This document shows positions 1-11,234 of a stretch of 64,000 bases of DNA, piece after piece; position 1 is the first letter of the stretch, and the number at the start of each line of letters is the position of its first letter. Made by a program: the position numbers and the translations under genes. The notes beneath the pieces are model-generated. The model saw nothing but the letters and a program-made list of their open reading frames with translations, was not told the origin of the DNA and searched no databases. Origin of the DNA: Diaporthe sp. PMI_573 (taxonomy: Eukaryota > Ascomycota > Sordariomycetes > Diaporthales > Diaporthaceae); assembly GCA_021399435.1 (NCBI GenBank), contig JAJTUP010000024.1, positions 915,875 to 979,874 on the forward strand, written 5' to 3'.

Positions 1-27
1 TTTTGTATAATTCAAGCTTTACACGAC

Positions 28-1572
28 ATGCGCCAGGCCGAAAAGAACTCAGTAGAACGAATATTTTTCGAGCATGGCGGGGTGTCGGTCTTTGCGGCCT
101 ATATGTTTGCCAAATCGATGAACAGCCACCGCGCCCAAGCTCGAGCCAGGACTGTAAAGGAGTTCCAGCTCTTGGTCGAATCCCTCAATGGCTTATCTGT
201 CGAAGCTCTACAGGCAGCTGCGGTCCAGCTGAAGGGGATGATGATTGGGCTCTACAAAGTGCGCATAGAGCAGATGATCGACGCATCTCGCTCCCGCGCA
301 ATCAAAGAGTCTCGACTGCCAAGGGCTCCCTCTAATGGGGCAGAAACTGAGAAAAGTGAAGGCGACACGGGTTTGAACGACTCTCATGAGGACCGCAACA
401 TACCAGCTGCCAGTGCTGGCCTTCCGTCAACACCACCAACCTTAGATTCGAAACAGATCACTCTACTTCAGATGGCTATCCAAAGCCGCAGGAAACTCCC
501 ACACCAATGTACGAAGGCTTTGAAGCAAGCCTCAAAGGCCAACATCAAGACGACAGAAAGTATCTTCTTTGAATATGGCGGGTTGGTGGCTTGTGCGGCC
601 TACATTCTTACCAAGTATGAGTCGTGCATGAAAAAAGCCAAGGACAAGGCCGGCCGAGTGCGCTTGCTCCATCTCCTCGAGGAGCTACCCGTTGAAGCTC
701 GTCAGTCAGCTGCGCTTCAACTGGCGGCGGCGATGGAGCCAGACAAAGAGCAGATCGCGCGGGTGGTCGGGAAAGCTTGCAACTCCAAGTGGTACGCGCA
801 GAAATCTCACCACAGGCGCCCGACGACTCCCTCCGAGGAAGCTCAAAAGGACGCCAGCTTGCGCAAGCCCAATGAGTGCCGCAACACAGTGGACCTTCCG
901 CCTACGCGACAAACCTCGAGCGAGCCAGCATATCAAGCCTCGGATCACTCTGTATCGCATTCACGGCATGATGACATCCCGCAATCGCCGCCGCAGGACG
1001 CCCCACAACTTCATAATCACAGTGAGCCACTGCTCTCTTCATCCAGCGCCAATAACGACGAACATAAATTCACGAATGCTTCTATTGCCGCCTGCAACGA
1101 CGTCTTCCCCGATCACCTTGTGGAAGCGATTAAGCGGAATTCCGAGCAGGGCCACACGTCCGCGAATGTGACCATCACGTTTCCGCATGGCAACAATTGG
1201 AGGGCTCTCCTAAGCATTCAAGTGACGTCAAACAAGATCGAACATATTGCTTGGGAGCTGTTCAGGGTTCGCTTGAAGGACGAGGCTGGATTCCGATTCG
1301 CATGTGCAGGGCTGGCGCGGGTATTTCCCGGACCGAATTTCAGCCTTAGGTACTGCCATCTTGAGCCTATCCTCCACATGTTTGGAGAACATATGGAAGC
1401 CGCGATCTCTGCCAATCCAGTATACCAGCAAGAGCGCCTGAGGCATGATAATTACACAACCTGTATCATGATGAATGTGCCAATAGCTGTGGACAACTGT
1501 GCTACTATTCTGATCTCGCTTCACCGAAGGGAAGGGGCACACGTGAAGGATCTTCTGTTCCCGCCTGCCTAG
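28..1572 (+). CDS. Orphan protein, founder of a three-member local family (member 1)
   Basis: 514 aa, function not recognised. Residues 1-70 and about 165-236 are a tandem duplication: RIFFEHGG followed by an FAAYMFAK helix, then SVEALQAAAVQL, matches SIFFEYGG, CAAYILTK, then PVEARQSAALQL. A polar Ser/Pro/His-rich linker follows (about 250-340), then a conserved C-terminal module from about 350 with KIEHIAWELFRVRL and EAAISANPVYQQERL. Both modules recur in the genes at 15435-16470 and 48227-49508. The second repeat extends further N-terminally than the first, so the true start may lie in an upstream exon outside the window; a 3' splice site at the CAG near position 42 is possible. No signal peptide or membrane segment is visible. 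Confidence 0.65.
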   Translation: MRQAEKNSVERIFFEHGGVSVFAAYMFAKSMNSHRAQARARTVKEFQLLVESLNGLSVEALQAAAVQLKGMMIGLYKVRIEQMIDASRSRAIKESRLPRAPSNGAETEKSEGDTGLNDSHEDRNIPAASAGLPSTPPTLDSKQITLLQMAIQSRRKLPHQCTKALKQASKANIKTTESIFFEYGGLVACAAYILTKYESCMKKAKDKAGRVRLLHLLEELPVEARQSAALQLAAAMEPDKEQIARVVGKACNSKWYAQKSHHRRPTTPSEEAQKDASLRKPNECRNTVDLPPTRQTSSEPAYQASDHSVSHSRHDDIPQSPPQDAPQLHNHSEPLLSSSSANNDEHKFTNASIAACNDVFPDHLVEAIKRNSEQGHTSANVTITFPHGNNWRALLSIQVTSNKIEHIAWELFRVRLKDEAGFRFACAGLARVFPGPNFSLRYCHLEPILHMFGEHMEAAISANPVYQQERLRHDNYTTCIMMNVPIAVDNCATILISLHRREGAHVKDLLFPPA

Positions 1573-2541
1573 CTAGCAATGAATATTCGTGCCCCATCAT
1601 CCCTCTGTCTGATATCTAACGACGCCACCCTTTCCACCGATGCAAAGCCAGAGTCTGTGTCGGCTAGCACGATGGCTTGTCCATCGCTTGTTTCGTGTTG
1701 TTTAATCGGGAAGTCGCATTACCGGACTTGCAGAATGAAGCACTAGCGCCAATAGATAGTCTGCCCAACAACCCATTACGCTGAAGATTCCGCATGGAAT
1801 AGGTCAAATTTTGGGTCAAGAGACTCAATCTGGAGGGACTGGCCATAACTACACCTTCAGGCCACCATCAACAGCGGTCCATCAGCTCTGCTGGGACTAG
1901 GATCAAGGGCTCGCGCGGTAGATGCCGACCCATGCTTCAGCAGCAGTGGAGAAGGCAAAGGGGTTGTGGTAGGAACCTTGGAAGGGGCCCCATGGTGGAA
2001 GGAAGGGGGAGGAAGAGGATCCCACTGGGAGGGAGGGACTCTGCACACCGCTGGCCTTGCATAATGCTGCCTCCTTCTGGCCCACCCCTGCCATCAACGT
2101 GGTCAATCTGGAGATCTTTCCGACTCTGGCCTCTATTTTTGTTTTCTCAACGTCCCCCGCGCCATCCGCTCCATTGGTGTCCTCCAGCTGGCCTGATCCC
2201 ACACAAACCCCGCGATCTACTGCGCACATTCTGCGCAGATGGTCACCCCTGGGTGGCGAAGCGACCCATGCTTTCCAGGTTACTTTTAAGGTGGGGCATT
2301 AATTGGATGCCTATGTAGACGTCAGATCTGAGGAGGCGGAAGCCAGGGTTCTACGTCCCGGTGTGGAAGGTCGTCACGCACCTGTGCAATGGTCTGACTC
2401 TGAAGTTCACCACGATTGGCCTAGGACGGCTACTTCCACCCGCCCAGCAGAGATCATACCCACTCCCACGGTGCCCATGGCTTCTGAACACTCAGGTGCT
2501 CCCAACTGCATAGAGACGCAGGTAATATTGATAGGCGGAGG
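1573..2541. repeat. Degraded TGCGCA-rich repeat, copy A left part
   Basis: No convincing gene. About 2200-2470 matches 6285-6570 in direct orientation (shared blocks include TGCGCACATTYTGCGCAG, CATGCTYTCCAGGTTACTT and GCAGATCATACCCAC). About 2470-2541 matches the reverse complement of 10410-10500. The hAT element begins just after 2549 and interrupts this repeat; the sequence resumes at 5631. Confidence 0.6.
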
Positions 2542-2549
2542 GTTCACAT

Positions 2550-5500
2550 CAGTGATGTTATTGGATTGGATTGGAGCTGGATCCGAGCCTCGATCCAATC
2601 CAGTCCAGACGTGGGGACAGGCAGCCTCCAGGATATCCAGAACCGATCCAGTTCATATTTTTACCCTTTTGGGACAATCAATGAGCCGCTGAATAAGCAG
2701 ACTTGGAGTAGAACTGTTCTTGTCCTTGGGTTATGACACCACCTAACTACGGAGCTCATGTTCTCTAGCAACTTGCGTCTCCAGTATGTTCTTCTCGCTT
2801 CCATCATCTTCGCCGCCTTCCTCTCCCTCACCCAGCCCATCCGCCCCAACTGTACTCCCTGCCTCACCCTCCATCAAACCGATGGCAGAGTCATCAAATG
2901 CCTTCTGCTCCGGGCGACCATACCAAGCTCGTAAGCACTCGCTGGCTTCAATGACGTCCATCCGGAGCCGTGAGCGATGATCTGTAAGGAGGAGCTTGGC
3001 GCTGCTAAAAAGGCGCTCACACTCATCCGACATGGGAGGCAGGGCTAAAACGTCCAGCGCCATACGAGCTAGGTCCGTCTGCGAGTGGTAGCGCTCATTC
3101 CAGTACTGGATGGGGTCGAATTCCTCGTCATCATTAAGGCCGATAACGTCAGCGGTGATAAACTCATTGTAGTGATCCGTTGAGGGCAGTTCGGGGCTTG
3201 AATTAGGGTCGAGGTGGTGTAGTTTGAGACGCTTGTGGTTTCTCACTGAAGTAAACGATTTCTCTTTCGGTTCTGTGGCCTTAAAGACGTGGGTAGGAAC
3301 TGGCGCGCCGTGGGCGAACTTGCCTTTGTATTCGTCAACCCAGAGCTCCTTAACTGCTCCAACAGCAGCTTGGATCCAGGCACGCTTATCATCACTGCCA
3401 TTCCAAACCTGATAGTACCATTGGTTCTTAAGGCTTGGATTCAACGATATGGCGGCGTAGTAAGCGGGCGATTCATCGGCCTTGTTGTAGTACTTCTCGC
3501 ATTTCTGCCAGGCAACTTCTGCAGCCGCAGCAAGCCAGTTATAGTCGTCGAATTCGTTCTGCTTATCCTGTCTATTCGGGCCACGCTTCCGCATTGCGTC
3601 TTCGGCGAGCTGTTCAAACTTTCGCTGAGCAAGGTGGATTTCGTCTATAAGCCAGTCTAGCGATTGAAAATGATCTGCAAGAGTCCACTGTCTGCCTTCG
3701 TTCATTACTGTGGCCTCGTAGAATGTCTCGAGTTGGTCATGGAGGTGTCCGAGTTCGTCCCATTGCCGTGGGCTGAGGCGTTGGTCCAGGACGTCTCTGT
3801 CGCTTCGTGGAGGCTCATATTGATCGCAGAAGAGCTGGATACGTTCTTTGACATTAAGAGCGCGTCCAATCGATAAGAAATAAGAATTCCAGCGTGTAGA
3901 CTGACTTTGAACAAGCTGCAACAAACTCCAACGTCAGTACTGAAACCGGAAGTGTAGGACGCCGCGACTACCTTGCGACGCGCACTAGGGGGGCTTACCT
4001 CCAATCCGTCAAATGCAGCCAGATCGCCGCCAATTTGTATTGATCTGAAGAATTGGCGCCGTTGAGGGCTAGCTCTAATGTATCGTACGATATTATGGAG
4101 CCTCCCGATTGCACCGCGCTTCTTCCACAGCTCACGAATCCGTGTGTAGTCCCCTTCTCGATACGCAGAGTCCAGATCCTTGCAGGTCTTCGCAGCATCC
4201 TTTCCCATAATAAACGCCTGGGCGCAGAGATTGACGATATGGCCAAAACACCGAAGGCGTCGTCGTACGCGATGTTTCCTGCTCATGTGCGGGTAAAGAG
4301 CCTGCAGGACCAGGTCGATGCAGGCATCATTCGAACTTGCATTGTCTGCCATGAAATAACCGATCCGGCCACTGATCCCGTAGTCATCAAATATATGTAG
4401 GAGGGCATCTGCCATATTCTCACCTGAATGTTCGCCAACCAGTTCGCGAAGAGCCAGAACAACCGTTCTTCTCTTGCCGCTTCTGTTGATAAAGTGCGCG
4501 ACACATCCAAGGATAGCCTGATAGTTCGGTGACGTCCATAAATCGAACGATATCGATATATTGCTGTGGGCCGCTTGCATTTCTTGACGCAGGCTGTCCT
4601 TTCGTGCCTCAAAGGCCTCTATTATCCATCTGCGAATCACTAGTCTCGCCTTTGGAAGGAGTGTTGTCAGGCCAGGGAAAACATAGAAGAGGAGTTCGCG
4701 AAAGTATAGGTTCTCGATTTGAAAGAAGGCGATGTGACAATAGACGATCCATCGAATCAGAAGTTCCTTGAACTCGTCAAATCGGCGTTTGAATACAACG
4801 GTGGATATGTTGTTGAAGTCGACAATTGATGGCTGCGATGGGTGGCGCTTTGGATGTCTGTGCTCACCAGTCTCCCTATCGATTTGGTGTTTCGATTCCA
4901 GGTGGTCTAAGGCAGTACAATTGCCCTTGCCGGAAATAGGAAGTCCCTGTTGGCGCTGCTGCTGTTCGCACAGATAACAGTACCAGAACCTCTTCGTCGG
5001 GTCCTGCTTGAGTTGTATGTCTTCACCATACTGCCAGACGACTGATGTCCTTTTCTTGGTGTGCTTTTGGGACTTTGCCACAACAGAGTAGCGTACATAT
5101 TGCTTCCCATTCAGCTTGAATTCGTCGGGTTCGATCAGGGTTCCGTCGGGGTCGTTTGGGCGAGGACTAATATATGTTGGAGCAAGAATAACTCTGTCAG
5201 AATCAGGACGGCGACCGCTGGCAGCACCGAAATAGCTGGAGATAGTGGCCATGGTGTAGCTGGTGAGTGGACTGTTCAGACACGTCTGCCACAGTAGAAG
5301 GACTGCTGAAGTCGCGAGCGACGCGTTTGCCTCCATGCTTTTAATAGCGTAGCAATCTGCACGCGTTGGATGTTAACCCAATAGCGGAACGATAGTTCGC
5401 GCGTCGTGTCGTGGTCTGCGACGGCAGCTGCGACGGGAGACTCCTCATGACCACTCAATTAGGCTTAGCTCTTGCCTTATCAGGTTAGACCATTGGAGCT

Positions 5501-5622
5501 CCAGGAGCTGGTTGCCAATCAATCCAATCCAGTCCAAATCTTCGAGAAACCCAAATCCAGTCCAGCCATTTTCCGACAAATCCAGTCCAATCCAAATTGC
5601 CTCCAATCCAATAACATCACTG
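2550..5622 (-). mobile_element. Complete hAT DNA transposon (3,073 bp)
   Basis: The ends are a perfect 21-bp inverted repeat beginning CAGTGATGTTATTGG (2550-2570 and 5602-5622). The element is flanked by an identical 8-bp target duplication GTTCACAT at 2542-2549 and 5623-5630, the length expected for hAT. Subterminal copies of TTGGATTGGA/TCCAATCCA occur inside both ends. The transposase gene fills most of the interior. The uninterrupted site survives in a related repeat at 10407-10414 (ATGTGAAC, opposite strand), which independently fixes the insertion point. Confidence 0.95.
2743..5336 (-). CDS. hAT-family transposase
   Basis: Two exons, complement(2743-3915, 3999-5336), joined by an 83-bp intron with donor GTAAGC and acceptor TTGCAG, giving about 836 aa. 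A Met at 5252 (MATISSYFG) is an equally good start, giving 808 aa. In order: a BED-type zinc finger (CYLC ... LDHLESKH), the RNase H-like core with SFDLWTSP and MADNASSND, the RWNSYF motif just after the intron, and the hAT C-terminal dimerisation region (ALPPMSDECERLFSSAK). An acidic Glu/Gly tail ends the protein. No stop or frameshift is seen in either exon, so the element may be autonomous. Confidence 0.93.
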
Positions 5623-5630
5623 GTTCACAT

Positions 5631-5800
5631 GCGGGAGATGTACTCCACTGCGTGGTCAGACATTATGCAGACACCAGGACGGTAAGCACAGGCCTGCGCA
5701 AATCAAAGCCTGCGCAGGCTGCGTTTATCCACTTCCTTGCAGCGGATCGTCTTGACTTCTGCCTTGCCTCTGGTGGAGATTTATGTCCCCTTGATCTAAA
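5631..5800. repeat. TGCGCA-rich repeat, copy A right part
   Basis: Continuation of copy A on the far side of the hAT insertion. It matches the reverse complement of about 10265-10405, including GTACTCCACTG, GCCTGCGCAAATCAA, TTTATCCACTTCCTTGCAGC and CTCTGGTGGAGAT. Source family not recognised. Confidence 0.65.
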
Positions 5801-5989
5801 ACTTGGAATGGGCCGTTCATCCCTGCATTAGCACCGCGAGGGAAGCGAGCCTGGCGCTCCTAAAACAGGGGCAAGTTCCCTGCCTCAAGGCTGTGCGAGT
5901 TGTCCTCGTGCGCGTAGGAGCCAGCGACTCGCTCAGCTGCCTTCAAAATCCCGACCACAGGCTTCAAGGCGGCGACAAGGTCCCCGGTC

Positions 5990-6570
5990 ATGATCGATCG
6001 GGTCAGCCTGATTCGCAAGTTTTTTTATGAACAGGGAACCGGCATCCCCGACGGATTATACTTTCACTCTGCATATATGGTTGTTGGGGGCCAACATTGC
6101 AGCGCACCCCCCCCCCCAAAGGACGCCTACGGTATATTGCTGCCCACTCATTCCCGTGCGGCTGAACTTGTCAGTGATATTGGTAGAGAGCAGGCGTTTA
6201 AGCATCACCAGCCCTGGTATAGACATTACTCCGGTGGGAAACCCCCCTTGACAATGGTCTGGCGCGGCTGCTGCATCCCCCCTGCTTTCTGCGCACATTT
6301 TGCGCAGCTGCCCGCCCCCCTGAGCGCTGAAGTGATCCATGCTCTCCAGGTTACTTCGAAAGGAGTGGAGCATTAACTGGATAACTATAGGCCGACGTCA
6401 GACCAAGACCTTGTTCTGAGGCGGAAGCCAGGGGTCTATATCCCGGGATGGAAGGTCGTGACGCGCCAAGATTGCGCAGGTTGTGATTTGCGCAATGTCT
6501 GACTCAGTGAAGTTCATCTTGCTCGCGCACGATTGGTCTACCCCGCCAGGCAGATCATACCCACCCTGCC
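5990..6570. repeat. TGCGCA-rich repeat, copy B
   Basis: Direct-orientation relative of 2050-2470, with shared blocks such as CTGCGCACATTTTGCGCAG, CAGGTTACTT, GAGGCGGAAGCCAGGG and GCAGATCATACCCACCC. A run of 13 C lies near 6106-6118. No gene is supported inside it. Confidence 0.55.
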
Positions 6571-8714
6571 TCAGCCTCGTGAGACACCTCGCATACCAAC
6601 TAGTACCCACTCGTTGTCGGCTTTGCTTCATCTCATCCAACACCAACAACCAAGCCTCTACACCCGGCCCTTCCTGCTGCGTCAAGTGATGTGTCGTCGC
6701 TGGGCTCTACTGAGAGACTCACCCTAAGGTGCCTGGGTCAGGGCTGCATGCCAAGACCCTGCAGTGCTCCTCCTACAGGCTTCAAGGTTCCAAACCGATT
6801 AAGCCGAGGACGAAGAGCTGTGGTGATATCCGTGGACATGGATGGTTGCTGGGTCTTGGTGAGAAAGAGAGGGAGAATGCGGCTTGAGGCGGCTCGTCTG
6901 TTGGATCTTCACAAGCGATTACGTCTTATCTATCAATCTCGGCATTTGTTCCACTTTCTCCAGGCCCGGGGGGCACCCCTCTCGAGCACCATTACCTGGT
7001 TCAAGTCCCTGACATGCAGCTAGCCACCATCGTGTGGCCCATATCCGCTCCGCTTTGGCTGCAAGGTCCACGGGGTCCCAACGGCTGAGACCAGCCGGCC
7101 CGACTCGCTGCTAGATGATGCGGAGGACTCAATGAGGAACATGGCCCACACCAGCGGGCAAACACCTCCCTGAGCCCCGAGTGATTGGGTGTCAGCGTCC
7201 TTCGCTGGGCTGTGACAGCTTAGCAGCGACCAGGATAACTCCTGGGCCAAATTTCGGATTCTCTCCCGGGTCACCGGTGCTCTCGGCCAACGTCCATTTT
7301 TTATCCAGGACTGAGGGGCACCTCCTGGCATGCTTTTCTGCAAGTGGAATGGTAGGGGCCCTTTCCGTGTTTCTGTTGGCTCGCAGGTGTGACTTTCACG
7401 AACAAGTCTATTTCCGCCACAGGGGTCAGCACGACTTGGCCCCCCGTTCCCAAACTCACCCCTGTTCGACACATCCTGTGATCTCTCCTCTGAGGGCACA
7501 TGTGCACAAGCTGTGAAAGCGGCTCGTGTGGCCGTGACTTTGTGTTAGTTAGTGACCCTTGTCCTTTGTCCTTGTCCCTTGTCCCTTGTCCCTTGTCCCT
7601 TGTTGATTAACATGGTGCCATGCTACACACGTTGGAATCCGCAGTAATGAGCCGTCTTGAGACAAGCTGGCGAATATTGCTCTGCCCCTCCCGTTCCCTG
7701 TTTGCACCAAAGAGGTGCAGCTAATACGTGTAGGTGCAGAGCTAGCTGAAAATTGGCGTTCTCTAAGGCGAACTGAGATATCATCCCTGACTAACCACGG
7801 AGTAAAGCACAGCACAAGGGATGCATCCGGTTCCTTTGCAGGATAGAGCCTTGATTTGATCGGCATCTGTAATCCTAAGACAGGTGAATGAAACCAATGG
7901 TTGCTTAACAGCAAGCAAAACCAGCGGAAAGAAAGTGGAAGCTGAGGTGAGTGTTCAAAAGTTTATGATCGTCCATTTCAGCTGGTATAGAACACGAGTA
8001 TGGCCCCCACTGACAGGTATATGACCGACTCTCAACACCGTCATCCAGACCCCGGAAGAATACGCGGGGGTGGATTCCTCTCGAAGCTGCGCAGGCGCCA
8101 GAAGCGGTGGCGTGATAGATGTGCAAAGGTGCGCTGAGCCCAAAATCCCGTATGTGGGTTGCATAACCCTGACTCGCTACCTGTTGATCCCTACACCTGC
8201 ATGGGTCCATTTTTGCAAAACGCGTCATGTGGAGGAGAGCTCTGAGTTGATAGGCTGGGCTTTTTTGCGCAGTGCGCTGTTAACCGTGGTCTTGATACTG
8301 CGCAGATTTACTTGGCTTGCGAGCTATTGTGCATGTACTATGGTTCGCCAAGTCTGCTTACGCAGGATTGGCCCCAAGCGTCCATTAGAGCCCTTCCTCA
8401 GGTCCTACGGCCCCCTGCTCTAAAGACACCATTAGTCCACCATTGATAGTGGATCAGTCTTGCAATGAGGTTTCGAGAGCTGACCTCGACAAATTGTGCC
8501 TAGTCAGCTGCGCAGGTGGGGATCGCAGTGTGATGGTTTGACATTATTGTGAGCCTGAAATTTGAGGTTAGCCATTTGATCCATTTATGGTATGAAAGCC
8601 TACGGGATGTCCTTCAAGTTGTGGCCAGGTGGCTTCATCCTTCTTTTTTTTTCTTTTTGTTAAAAAAGAAAACAACAGACACTACTAGTCTTGTCTTGTC
8701 TTCAGTTCTTGTCA
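6571..8714. other. Gene-free stretch
   Basis: Several overlapping open frames of 60-160 codons exist on both strands, but none shows a recognisable domain, splice structure or conserved neighbour. It contains the 7-bp tandem repeat at 7556-7606 and a T-rich/A-rich foldback at 8643-8675. It may be decayed repeat DNA. Confidence 0.5.
7556..7606. repeat. 7-bp tandem repeat (CCTTGTC)n
   Basis: About seven near-perfect copies of CCTTGTC in a row, the first two imperfect. The unit is not the fungal telomere repeat. Confidence 0.85.
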
Positions 8715-9213
8715 ATGGTCTCTATTGAAAGCAAAGACGGGCTTGGCCTTCTCTTGGAAGCATCTAAATGTAAGATCAACTTTGAGGACCTACAGGCTTC
8801 AAGCTAACCTAGCCAAATCAGTCGAACCATCCATTACCTGGCGCATTCGTGGATGGAATAGAGAACTCGGAAAAGCGGTCTTCGAAGCTGAAGCATCTTG
8901 TCTTCTGCTGAGATTTGAAGACGCTGAGTCTGTTGCCAAAGTTGGTCTCCAGGACTTCCTACAATCTCAAAAGGATCGCGACTGGGAGGATACCGTACGC
9001 TGTCAGGATGTATCGACTTTTCCTGTGATCCAAATCAAAGACATAGTAGGAAGCCCCCAGAGTTTGGTCATGTTTGGTTTGGAGATACGTGATGGCGAAA
9101 TGTTTGTCTCGGCCTCAGTCACCACTGTAGTCACATGGAAAGATGTCTGCAAAGACAAGGCCCTTACCCGTCGGTTGTCATCATACTTGACGGAATATCA
9201 TAAGGTTATATGA
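8715..9213 (+). CDS. Small orphan protein
   Basis: Not recognised. The best model starts at ATG 8715 (MVSIESKDGLG) and removes a short intron starting at 8770 (GTAAGA) and ending at 8812 (CTAACCTAG) or 8821; both acceptors keep the frame. The product is about 147-150 aa, mixed alpha/beta in character (SITWRIRGWNRELGK, LEIRDGEMFVSASVTTVV), with no signal peptide or membrane helix. The 43-bp version is near the lower limit for fungal introns and its branch point is close to the acceptor, so the longer version may be right. Confidence 0.5.
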
Positions 9214-10249
9214 AGAAAACATAGTGGAATAGACGGCTGCGTTGTTTCATCCACTTGAGCGCTATTGCAAAAGCAAATTTACTTATGATACAAATGCCGC
9301 TTATGGGAGCATCATCTGGGCCGGCCAGGGTCATTATAATTGAAATATCTTGCTATTTTCTGTGCATACTATACGATGTGGCGCAAACGAAATAAGCTGA
9401 CCATTCAATTGATCGTAGGACCGGCTTCCACGATGATGGTACTGGTGGTGATGGTAACGGCTCTACAACTAAAGACATACAGGACAGCCCTCTCCGGCAA
9501 AAGCGGCGACGCACAGATGAACGAACACTGATCCTAGGCATGCTTTTTGCAGTTTATTCCAATATATTTTCTATCACCCCCTTCCAAATGCTTGACCCCC
9601 AGCCCCGTTTTCAAGTTGCCTAGGTTTAAACTCGCACACATTTGCATGATAGTGTTCGTATGCCTGGTATAATTTAACAGGTATATTCCTGAATTATGTT
9701 AAATATGACTTACAGCAGGTTCAGCGAGGTTTTGGCTGGGGCGGTGGTTTCGGAACACCTGTAGTATCATATGCTCCTCTGCCATACACTGACAATGCCA
9801 TGGTTGATAAGTGATGTCCAGCAGACATGATTCTTTTCTTCTATATGAAGGGACGTAAGAAGTTGAAAGTTCAAGAGATTATAGTTGTTGGTTTTTTTTT
9901 TTTTTGGAAGAGAAGCATTATGCTGGTGGGAAATATCACGGCTTTTATATTTTATGCTCGCATAGCATCTCCCAAGCCGTCGACTCTACAGGTTGCACAA
10001 AATTACCTGGGTAGAATGCTGATTGGAACCTTCCTCCTCGGTTTAGTCGGTTTGGAAAGCCGTATAGCCACGCACAGGATCCCTTTGAATGTGTAGTGGT
10101 GCGGTTCCGGAACGTCCACCACTGCTGCGATACTGATCCCTGCCCCTGTGATCCTAGTAGCTGCCCTGCCTTTGTTTGATCGGATGAAGGCATCTAGATT
10201 CATTTCCCTTTACTTTAGCCACCATCTCCACTTTGTATGGTTACATGGA
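9214..10249. other. Gene-free stretch
   Basis: No supported gene. A pure T tract of about 16 bases lies at 9892-9907. Short open frames here have no coding signature I can defend. Confidence 0.5.
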
Positions 10250-10840
10250 GGAGCTGAAACCGTAGATCTCCACCAGAGCCAAGGCTGAAGTCAAGGTCTA
10301 CGTCCCGCTGCAAGGAAGTGGATAAACGGAGCCTGCGCAGGCATTGATTTGCGCAGGCATGTGCTTATCGCCTGCATAATATCTGACCACAGTGGAGTAC
10401 TTGCGCATGTGAACCCTCAGCCGATCATTATTATTCGCCTGCGTCTCTATGCAGTTGGAGGCTCATGTGCAACCATGGGCACCGTCAGAGTGTAGGATTG
10501 ACTCATGTCCCTGGCGTGCTTGATACGAGGTAACACCACTGCAACTTAGGGGAGGTCATTGGCGCGCCATCCGCTTCCTGCCCCCTGCGCAGCTCCTGTG
10601 TCCTGCGCACATCGACGCGCGCGTCCAGCGCTGACAGTATCTTTCGCCGAATCCCCCTTCGCTTTAAGGCCCACTCCACCTTGATTGTTGGCTGAACCCT
10701 TCCATGTGATCCCTTGGCGCATTCGATTTCACGAGCTTGCACTGGTGCATCATGCAGACGCATGGCCGCCCAACAAGTGGGAAGGGCCGGGGCTGATTGC
10801 CCCCGTGGGTTGGTCGGGGACACCGTGATGACACCAAATG
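10250..10840 (-). repeat. TGCGCA-rich repeat, copy C (inverted, uninterrupted)
   Basis: Reverse complement of copy A. It includes the intact junction GTACTTGCGCATGTGAACCC (10398-10417), where copy A carries the hAT element, so this is a related empty site. Shared blocks include CTGCGTCTCTATGCAGTTG, ATGGGCACCGT and GGAAGTGGATAAACG. Similarity weakens beyond about 10500. Confidence 0.65.
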
Positions 10841-11077
10841 CAGAAAAGTCCCAGGGTCGCTTGCGTTGCCATGTTTGGCGTCCGTGGATCGGAGCCTAGT
10901 CAGTTTGTCTACGGCCGCCCATCATCTGTGGTCCCAACGCGTGATTAGGCTGACGGAGTCCTGTTCATTTCCATTGATCCCCTGGTGGGGAGGCCTCCCG
11001 ATGACGAGTGTCCAGGCAACTGGCGAGGCGTCGGTGCCAGCCAACGCGGCTGGGACAATGTCAGCGATGTGACGACG
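10841..11077. other. Intergenic, upstream of a DUF3716-like gene
   Basis: No gene supported. The TATA-like box of the next gene lies at the right end. Confidence 0.4.
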
Positions 11078-11083
11078 TATAAA
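11078..11083 (+). promoter_or_regulatory. TATA-like box TATAAA
   Basis: Lies 157 bp upstream of ATG 11235 but only 21 bp upstream of ATG 11104. This favours the later start for the following gene. Confidence 0.45.
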
Positions 11084-11234
11084 TCCCCCTACCTTCGCCG
11101 GCGATGTACCATGTGGTCCTCACACAGTCTCACGTCCTGACTTTTCGGTTCACTCACACGCAAGTCTCATCCGCGTCGCCGCATCTTCGGTCACCATCGC
11201 TTAGCACATCATCGCATCTTCAAGATTACAGAAT

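Noticed and set aside
7556..7606. Telomere-like repeat
   Set aside because: The unit CCTTGTC does not match TTAGGG-type repeats.
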